Below are positions 59,406 through 64,000 of a stretch of DNA of 64,000 nucleotides, piece after piece. How positions within the stretch are numbered: position 1 is the first letter of the stretch; the number at the start of each line of letters is the position of its first letter. This DNA is from Aminipila luticellarii. GTDB taxonomy: Bacteria; Bacillota; Clostridia; Peptostreptococcales; Anaerovoracaceae. Below the pieces are notes generated by a model. It did not search any database, was not told where the DNA came from, and saw only the letters and a program-made list of their open reading frames with translations. The stretch covers positions 2,356,001 through 2,420,000 of the forward strand of contig NZ_CP035281.1 in NCBI RefSeq assembly GCF_004103735.1, given 5' to 3'. The position numbers were made by a program, and so were the translations under genes.

Positions 59406-59636
59406 TTAACCGGCGTAGTTGAACATCTCCTTGATGCGCTCGGTCAGGGTGGGGAGCACCGTTTCCCCGAACAGGGCATACAGCCCCGCGAGGAGCAAAG
59501 CGCCCAAAACCACTGCAATCAGGATTTTGATCGCGGTGTCAATGTAGCCGTCCCCGGCATTCCCTGCGAGAATGGAGCGGCTTTTCACAGCAGCCGCACC
59601 GAGCTTGTTCTTCAGCTTGCAAAATAGACTTTTCAT
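59406..59636 (-). CDS. Flp-like / DUF6133 pilin, copy B
   Basis: A 76-residue paralogue of the gene at 54557: identical GDGYIDTAIKILIAVVLGAL and nearly the same tail (LPTLTERIKEMFNYAG), different basic front. The two copies flank the giant SLH gene and its SpoVG neighbour. Start after GGAGG at 59636. Confidence 0.78.
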   Translation of the reverse strand: MKSLFCKLKNKLGAAAVKSRSILAGNAGDGYIDTAIKILIAVVLGALLLAGLYALFGETVLPTLTERIKEMFNYAG

Positions 59637-59686
59637 TTTGGCCTCCTTCATAAAATGAGGGCATGAAAAAAACAGCTTCTGGCTGT

Positions 59687-60244
59687 CTACATGCTCATGC
59701 CCATGGTTTGGGTTTGCTCCGGTTCCCCGAAGCTGATTTGTTGAAATCCGAAGCGGTCACAGTAGTGGAATTCGCTGCCCTCTGCGTCATACAGCTCCAC
59801 CACATCGGACATGGACAGGGAGTGTCCGTCATAGCCAGGCGGGTGATTCACGTTGCACCTTGTGTAGATGGCTTCGAGATCGTTGGTGTCAAGCTGCCCG
59901 TCATAGGCGACCCGGTAATGCTCCCGGGACGGCTCTCCAAACTGCCGCACCGTTTCCTCATAAGAGATAAACTTCCTATACACATCCGTTTCCGGCTTCA
60001 GCTGCCAGACGCGCACATTTTTCAGCGGTGCGGCGGACTCATTCATGCCGCCCATTCGTTCCCCCGCGGCAAGCCGTTCCATCACGCCGTCCGTCCACTG
60101 CGGGGTCAGGCTGCGGCTTTTGAGCCATGCGGTCAGCTCGTCATTTTGAAAGATGCTGTCCACCACCGCTTTTTCTTTTTCTGTATATCCGGCCGGGTTT
60201 CCGTAGTAGGAAATGAGGCCGTTCTTCAGGGTGATTCCCGGCAT
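59687..60244 (-). CDS. YodL-domain protein
   Basis: A 185-residue protein whose second half (VWQLKPETDVYRKFISYEET, NDLEAIYTRCNVNHPPGYDG, HSLSMSDVVELYDAEGSEFH) matches the YodL domain of Clostridia elements; the first half is a short helical unit also seen in such proteins. Function unknown, often beside antirestriction genes. The end is EQTQTMGMSM, the clearest of the shared tails. Confidence 0.85.
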   Translation of the reverse strand: MPGITLKNGLISYYGNPAGYTEKEKAVVDSIFQNDELTAWLKSRSLTPQWTDGVMERLAAGERMGGMNESAAPLKNVRVWQLKPETDVYRKFISYEETVRQFGEPSREHYRVAYDGQLDTNDLEAIYTRCNVNHPPGYDGHSLSMSDVVELYDAEGSEFHYCDRFGFQQISFGEPEQTQTMGMSM

Positions 60245-60285
60245 ATGCTCACCTCCCGGATTGTGTGTTGGGAATCCAAGACAGG

Positions 60286-60825
60286 TTAGTTGCCGTAGAT
60301 GATGCTGTCCAGCATAATCAGCTCATCCAGCTCCGCAAGGCACACGCCGCTTTGGGCCAGCACGGCGAGAATACCGGGCGGCACATCGGTAATATCCTGC
60401 TGGATATCGGCCTCCACCACCGTGATTTCGCCGCTGTCCTCGTCCGTATAGGCTTCCAGCTTGGCGTCGGCGGGGATACCCGCTTCCTCCAGCAGATAGC
60501 CGGGGATGCGGACAGTCTGGCTTTCATCCAGCAGATCATGGCAGAGAGAGCAAGCGGAAACGCATCCGGCAGGGCAGTCATCTGCGCAGCCCTCGCCGCA
60601 GTTGTCGCACAGTCCGCAGGCGGAGGCGAGAACGACGGTCAGATCGGCGGCAAGGGCGCTGAGACTCTGGATGGCGTTCGCCACCTCCAGCGCCGTCATT
60701 TTGTCCTTCATAAATACAAGGGCGTTCTGTCCGGCATGAAGCTCCAGCGTATCCTTATCGGTGAAGCCGGACCGTTCACAGGCATCGGCCGGTAGGCCGA
60801 TTTGGGGCATTTGATTCTTTTTCAT
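60286..60825 (-). CDS. AbrB-like protein with central Cys-rich insert
   Basis: A 179-residue protein. The first 45 residues (QIGLPADACERSGFTDKDTL, ELHAGQNALVFMK) and residues about 108-140 (TVRIPGYLLEEAGIPADAKL) look like two AbrB/SpoVT swapped-hairpin units. Between them lies CGLCDNCGEGCADDC and CVSACSLCH, eight cysteines in 29 residues, a probable zinc or cluster site. A possible dual-DNA-binding metal sensor; not a known regulator by name. Confidence 0.7.
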   Translation of the reverse strand: MKKNQMPQIGLPADACERSGFTDKDTLELHAGQNALVFMKDKMTALEVANAIQSLSALAADLTVVLASACGLCDNCGEGCADDCPAGCVSACSLCHDLLDESQTVRIPGYLLEEAGIPADAKLEAYTDEDSGEITVVEADIQQDITDVPPGILAVLAQSGVCLAELDELIMLDSIIYGN

Positions 60826-60893
60826 AAAAAAGGGTTCCTCCAATCAAGTATTAATTTTGTTTTTCACGCAAGGCTGTGCCAAGGGCGCTTTTT

Positions 60894-61736
60894 CTACTCC
60901 ATGAAGCCTCCTTCCCCAAACAGATTCAGCTGTGATGGGGCGTTTTTCTCACGCTCATGCAGATCGTAGTTGGCAATGAGGATTTCAGGAAACTGCGCCC
61001 CATTGTCATAACGCTGCTTGATGTTGTTAATGCGGGTAAAGGCTTCCGTCTGGATGCCCGGTGCGTCATAGAGGCTGCGGATAAATTCACAGTCGTTGTA
61101 GGACAGCAGAAATTTGCCGCCGATCTGCAGCAGGGCATCCCGCAGGCGGATATGGTCTTTTTCCGTGAAGCCGTCCTCGCCCACGTTTTTGTAATAGCTT
61201 TCGGTTTCAAAATACGGCGGGTCGCAGTAGAAAAAGCTGACAGGGCGGTCATACTGCCCGATGAGCTTCTCAAAGTCCTTGTTTTCGATGACCACCTTGG
61301 CAAGCCGCCGGTGGGCTTGCTCGATGAGAGGGAAATTGCTGCGGATATCATGGGGCTGGCTACCGTAGCTGGTTAGCCCCGACGCATAGCTGTAGCGGAT
61401 AAGCTGGTAAACCCACGCCGCTTTTTGCACATCCGATGCGGGAGAATCGCGGGCGAGGGCGTTTTTCACAAGCTCGAAATCCGCGCGGGAGTTGAGGCAG
61501 TAGGCAAGCGCCGCCATTAGCTCCTGCGGCTTCTCCCGCACACAGCGGTAGAGGTTCACCAGCAGACCGTTGAAGTCATTGTAGACCTCAAAATCGTTGC
61601 CGGGCAGCTTGTGGAAAAGCACCCAGCCGCCTCCGCCGAACACCTCAATGTACCGCTCATAATAGAGGGGAAACAGGGTGACAATCAGCTCACGCAAGGA
61701 TTTCTTGCCGCCGATCCAGGACATGAAGCTGTTCAG
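60894..61736 (-). CDS. D12-class adenine-N6 DNA methyltransferase (Dam-like)
   Basis: About 280 residues with FISW-type opening (FMSWIGGKKSLRELIVTL), EVFGGGGWVLF (AdoMet motif I), FFYCDPPYFETESYY (catalytic DPPY) and LLSYNDCEF. The CTG at 61736 has GGAGG nine bases upstream and overlaps the stop of the previous gene as CTGA, giving the family-typical NSF front; ATG at 61724 is the fallback. The C-terminal SQLNLFGEGG matches a sliding-clamp binding motif. It likely protects the element from restriction. Confidence 0.9.
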   Translation of the reverse strand: MNSFMSWIGGKKSLRELIVTLFPLYYERYIEVFGGGGWVLFHKLPGNDFEVYNDFNGLLVNLYRCVREKPQELMAALAYCLNSRADFELVKNALARDSPASDVQKAAWVYQLIRYSYASGLTSYGSQPHDIRSNFPLIEQAHRRLAKVVIENKDFEKLIGQYDRPVSFFYCDPPYFETESYYKNVGEDGFTEKDHIRLRDALLQIGGKFLLSYNDCEFIRSLYDAPGIQTEAFTRINNIKQRYDNGAQFPEILIANYDLHEREKNAPSQLNLFGEGGFME

Positions 61737-62065
61737 GAGTCATCACCTCCTTCCAGCGGCAGACGTATCTGCGTATCGTCAAAGGCTGCAAGGGAACGCC
61801 GAAGGCCGGTGATGGCAGCACTGATTCCGCTGATGCGGTTTCTCATATGCCGGATGGTCAGGCGTACCTCGGCTTCGGTTTTCGCGTAAAAGTACCCGTT
61901 CTGGTCGCTGGCAATGGGAACACCCTCCCGGCGCAGGGCATTGACCTGATCCCGCAGCTCCTTGCCGGAAACGTGGAAGGTACATTCCAGCTCACGGCTG
62001 ATGACCGCGTTTTCCGCACCGCGGTGATACCGGCGCAGATGCTCTGCAAGCTGTTCTTTCTGCAT
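61733..62065 (-). CDS. Winged-helix-like small protein
   Basis: A 110-residue protein with a winged-helix pattern (RELECTFHVSGKELRDQVNA, LRREGVPIASDQNGYFYAK) followed by a helical segment (VRLTIRHMRNRISGISAAIT). Start at 62065 after GGAGG. It precedes the methylase with coupled overlap, so it may regulate or target it. No family name certain. Confidence 0.7.
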   Translation of the reverse strand: MQKEQLAEHLRRYHRGAENAVISRELECTFHVSGKELRDQVNALRREGVPIASDQNGYFYAKTEAEVRLTIRHMRNRISGISAAITGLRRSLAAFDDTQIRLPLEGGDDS

Positions 62066-62115
62066 GGGTCCTCCTTTCCGGCCGTTTCCCCAGAAAGGCA
62101 AAAAAGGGCGCAAAA

Positions 62116-62154
62116 AAACAGGGCCGCCTCCTGTTGGGGAAACGGCCCTGTTTT
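62116..62154 (-). terminator. Hairpin upstream of the winged-helix gene
   Basis: AAACAGGGCCG and CGGCCCTGTTT stem, with T/A tracts on both strands. Second of two consecutive terminator-like hairpins after the 62194-62484 gene. Confidence 0.75.
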
Positions 62155-62164
62155 AATGTGGGGT

Positions 62165-62195
62165 CTAAAAAAGCGCAGGCGTCTCTGCCTGCGCT
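62165..62195 (-). terminator. Terminator of the small amber-containing gene
   Basis: GCGCAGGC and GCCTGCGC stem, followed on the minus strand by TTTTTT. It directly follows the second stop at 62194. Confidence 0.85.
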
Positions 62196-62484
62196 ACTTG
62201 ATTACGCCAAGCTCTCTTAACACTGCCACGCAGTCCTTGGCGCCCTGAATGTACAGATGCTTTTGAAACGTTACCTCTAAATCCGAATTTTGACTCAGAT
62301 ACTACTCAATTCTGTCTTTTATACCTTGACTGATTTCAAAGCTGTTCTGGATGCTGTCACTGAGCGAAATTAGTTCCTGTGCCAGTTTCTCCGCCTGAGG
62401 GTCTGATTCACGCAGGGCGGAATATACAAGCTGAAACCGCTCCGCCAGAGCCATATCCAGCAAGTCCATGAGCTTCTCGTCCAT
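62194..62484 (-). pseudogene. Small ICE protein with in-frame TAG
   Basis: From ATG 62484 (after AGGGAGG) the frame reads MDEKLMDLLDMALAERFQLV and on to FEISQGIKDRIE, then TAG at 62304-62302. The same frame goes on without shift: YLSQNSDLEVTFQKHLYIQG, AKDCVAVLRELGVIK, TAG. The second part is the expected C-terminal end of a roughly 95-residue family common in these elements. It is therefore a single nonsense change or a codon read through by an amber suppressor. As it stands, translation gives 60 residues. Confidence 0.75.
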
Positions 62485-62561
62485 CTTCTTCGCCTCCCTT
62501 CAGCACAACACAATGCCACAGCTTCATGAGAATAGCTATACCAAAACCCAACAAAGATTTG

Positions 62562-63791
62562 CTATTTCATTTCCATGCCAAGACTCTGTCCGGGGCGGTT
62601 GAGGCATTGGTCCACCGTCATGCCGTTCTGCGGCTCCAGCAGCCCGTATTCGGTTTCGGCAGTGGCACGCTGCTCCAAAAGATACCGCCCGTAGTTATCC
62701 AGATTACAGAACAGGCTCAGTCCGTTATCACCTGCCAAAGAAAGCATTCGCTGGATTTCCACTTTTGCGTACTCAGCGGGAGAGGCAGTATCAGTCAAAA
62801 GCTCAAATTCCTCTGTCATAAACGCAAGGTCAAGGGCTTCTTCCAAAGATATATCACCGGGAGCTTCCGCCAGCATTGCCTTGTAGGTCAGCAGATGGTT
62901 GTCCGTTTCAAGCTGCCGGAGCTGCTCTGCCAGCTCATTCACCAGCCCATAGCAGTCGCCCTCAGATGCATACAGAACGTCGCTGATTTTTTCAGTGAGG
63001 CTTGGCGCCATGCAGTCCTCCGCCGAAAATGCACATTCCTCCGGGGAGGCGGCTCCGACAGCATCAACCGCCTGCAAAAGCGCCGCATCCCCGGCAGGGA
63101 GCTTGAGGAAGACAACCGTTTCGTTGTCATAGGCGGGATCATTAAAATGCCCCTTGGTTACTTGGAGAAGCACGGCATAATCCGGCTTGTCAAGGGTTCT
63201 GGTATCGACGCTGTGGTATTCGGAGGCAATCTCGCCGTTCTGCACTACATAGCCATGGGGCGTGAACACGCCGCCCTCACCCTCGCGCATCTCTCTGCCG
63301 ATTTTGGCGAAGTCCAGATATTCGTAGACTTCATCCGATACCCTTTCCAGTGCCGGTACAAAATCATTATCCGCATAAAATTTGCCGAGAGACGGATCGT
63401 CATGAGCTTCATAGGCAATCTGGCAATGCTCGGTGCTGTGTGTCATATTGATGAGCCGCTCCACTGATATGGGAGCGTATTGAGTCTGAACGGCATCCAT
63501 CATCACCATGCCCTCGAAGCAGTCCAGTTCCCATGCACTTAGGGAAGACAGCCGCTGGGCGAGGTGATTCAGCTCATACAGATTGATATCGGGGGCGATA
63601 AATTGCGGCAGATAGTCCAGCTTGCAGCTTAAAACCTCCGCGGAATAGACGGTATCTCCGGTAATTCTTGCTTTTTCCAACGCATCCGCCAGCTCATAGG
63701 GTGTGGCGGGGAGTGCGATTTGTGCCGACGGATTTGCACCGGAAGGGTTCCACCGGCTGAGTTCTACTTCAAAGATTTTTCCTTTATCCAA
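62562..63791 (-). CDS. ardA: ArdA-family antirestriction protein, extended
   Basis: A 409-residue protein. The N-terminal part (PATPYELADALEKARITGDT, then INLYELNHLAQRLSSLSAWE) matches ArdA, a DNA mimic that blocks type I restriction; acidic residues are dense. The remainder (about 200-409) is an unfamiliar acidic extension (YAVLLQVTKGHFNDPAYDNE). Start is TTG at 63791, eight bases after GGGAGG. It ends GQSLGMEMK, one of the shared tails. Confidence 0.85.
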   Translation of the reverse strand: MDKGKIFEVELSRWNPSGANPSAQIALPATPYELADALEKARITGDTVYSAEVLSCKLDYLPQFIAPDINLYELNHLAQRLSSLSAWELDCFEGMVMMDAVQTQYAPISVERLINMTHSTEHCQIAYEAHDDPSLGKFYADNDFVPALERVSDEVYEYLDFAKIGREMREGEGGVFTPHGYVVQNGEIASEYHSVDTRTLDKPDYAVLLQVTKGHFNDPAYDNETVVFLKLPAGDAALLQAVDAVGAASPEECAFSAEDCMAPSLTEKISDVLYASEGDCYGLVNELAEQLRQLETDNHLLTYKAMLAEAPGDISLEEALDLAFMTEEFELLTDTASPAEYAKVEIQRMLSLAGDNGLSLFCNLDNYGRYLLEQRATAETEYGLLEPQNGMTVDQCLNRPGQSLGMEMK

Positions 63792-64000
63792 GTGTCATTC
63801 CTCCCATCTTCACGCCTGACTCATCTGGATTGGATAATTCGGATGCGAGAGTGATTTTGTGCTCATCACAGAAGTCTGCGAGAGTCAGGGACTCACCGAG
63901 GAAATTGATGTTGTCCCGCAGCCTGCGGAAACCCTCCTTGGAGATAGTGACCGGCTCCGGTGTCAAAACGGCTCCGGCGTGGTTAACGGTAACCTTATTT
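63784..64000 (-). CDS. C-terminal part of an unrecognised protein
   Basis: The frame is open to the window edge (VTVNHAGAVLTPEPVTISKE, then RDNINFLGESLTLADFCDEH, ending ESGVKMGGMTLG). I do not recognise it. Its end overlaps the ArdA start, so it is the upstream gene in that operon. The tail is Met/Gly rich like that of the SpoVG protein. Confidence 0.55.
   Translation of the reverse strand, partial: NKVTVNHAGAVLTPEPVTISKEGFRRLRDNINFLGESLTLADFCDEHKITLASELSNPDESGVKMGGMTLG

Larger units (their letters stand above)
1..64000. mobile_element. Integrative and conjugative element, internal portion
   Basis: Nearly all backbone genes read leftward and form a conjugation element: large serine recombinase, MobP3-like relaxase with RHH partner, VirD4, VirB4, VirB3-like and VirB6 proteins, Maff2, wall hydrolase, Tad-type pilus genes and antirestriction genes. 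No attachment ends are visible, and genes run off both edges. Cargo at 3386-7189 and 26249-43844 is visibly AT-richer than the backbone. The combination is typical of ICEs of gut Clostridia. The host assignment is inference from gene families only. Confidence 0.9.

Overview
The window is most of a large integrative and conjugative element (ICE) from a gut-type Clostridia host, probably Oscillospirales. The backbone is GC-rich and almost entirely transcribed right to left. It carries a large serine recombinase, a MobP3-like relaxase, a VirD4/VirB4/VirB6 conjugation set with a Maff2 protein, a NlpC/P60-M23 wall hydrolase, and many small families typical of Clostridia ICEs (DUF6103, DUF3846, DUF3848, DUF4320, DUF3991-Toprim, YodL, SpoVG, ArdA). 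Neither element end lies in the window: a second recombinase-type gene runs off the left edge and an unrecognised gene runs off the right edge.

Layout, left to right. 1-3385: recombinases, MazF-type toxin, sigma factor. 3386-7189: cadmium/zinc-type island (CadC-like repressor, separate HMA protein, P1B ATPase) beside a decayed wall-binding gene. 7190-19876: small regulators, VirD4, a lone plus-strand gene with a ClpX-type zinc finger, DUF3991-Toprim, the relaxase with about twelve Sel1 repeats, its RHH partner and a candidate oriT, the wall hydrolase, and a gamma-glutamylcyclotransferase/amidoligase pair. 19896-26248: VirB4, VirB3/PrgI-like protein, a C5 methyltransferase with a large repeat insertion, VirB6. 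26249-43844: AT-richer cargo. 43845-54787: Maff2 and a Tad-type pilus machine (TadZ, TadA, TadB, TadC, pseudopilins, CpaB, prepilin peptidase). 54800-64000: a 1401-residue SLH surface protein, SpoVG, YodL, a cysteine-rich AbrB-like protein, a Dam-type methylase and an ArdA-like antirestriction protein.

The most striking feature is the cargo block between virB6 and maff2. Maff2 ends in WTILGM-stop. That 22-bp gene end recurs six more times to its left, in the same orientation, at 29131, 29825, 34456, 36074, 40355 and 41049. In each of those six copies it is followed by a roughly 40-bp arm that is clearly alike in five and weaker in the one at 34456. The copies cut the cargo into discrete units of 0.7 to 4.6 kb, none of which encodes a recombinase: a small monooxygenase-like gene, an arsenic operon, an AraC/methionine aminopeptidase unit, a NiCo-riboswitch-controlled P-type ATPase unit, a second almost exact copy of the monooxygenase unit, and an AraC/VOC/DUF5131 unit. 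The duplicated unit differs at one base in 694 and its identity stops at the cores. This looks like an integron-like cassette array built by site-specific recombination at the 3' end of maff2.

A second pattern concerns protein ends. At least nine unrelated ICE proteins, including the relaxase, finish in a short Gln/Ser/Thr plus Met-X-Met-like tail (for example EQTQTMGMSM, EQSPAFTMSM, YEQTMSL, GQSLGMEMK, PGMDMTMQL). Because the relaxase is a necessary substrate of the secretion channel and several others look like establishment or antirestriction factors, the tail may be a shared translocation or processing signal. That is inference only.
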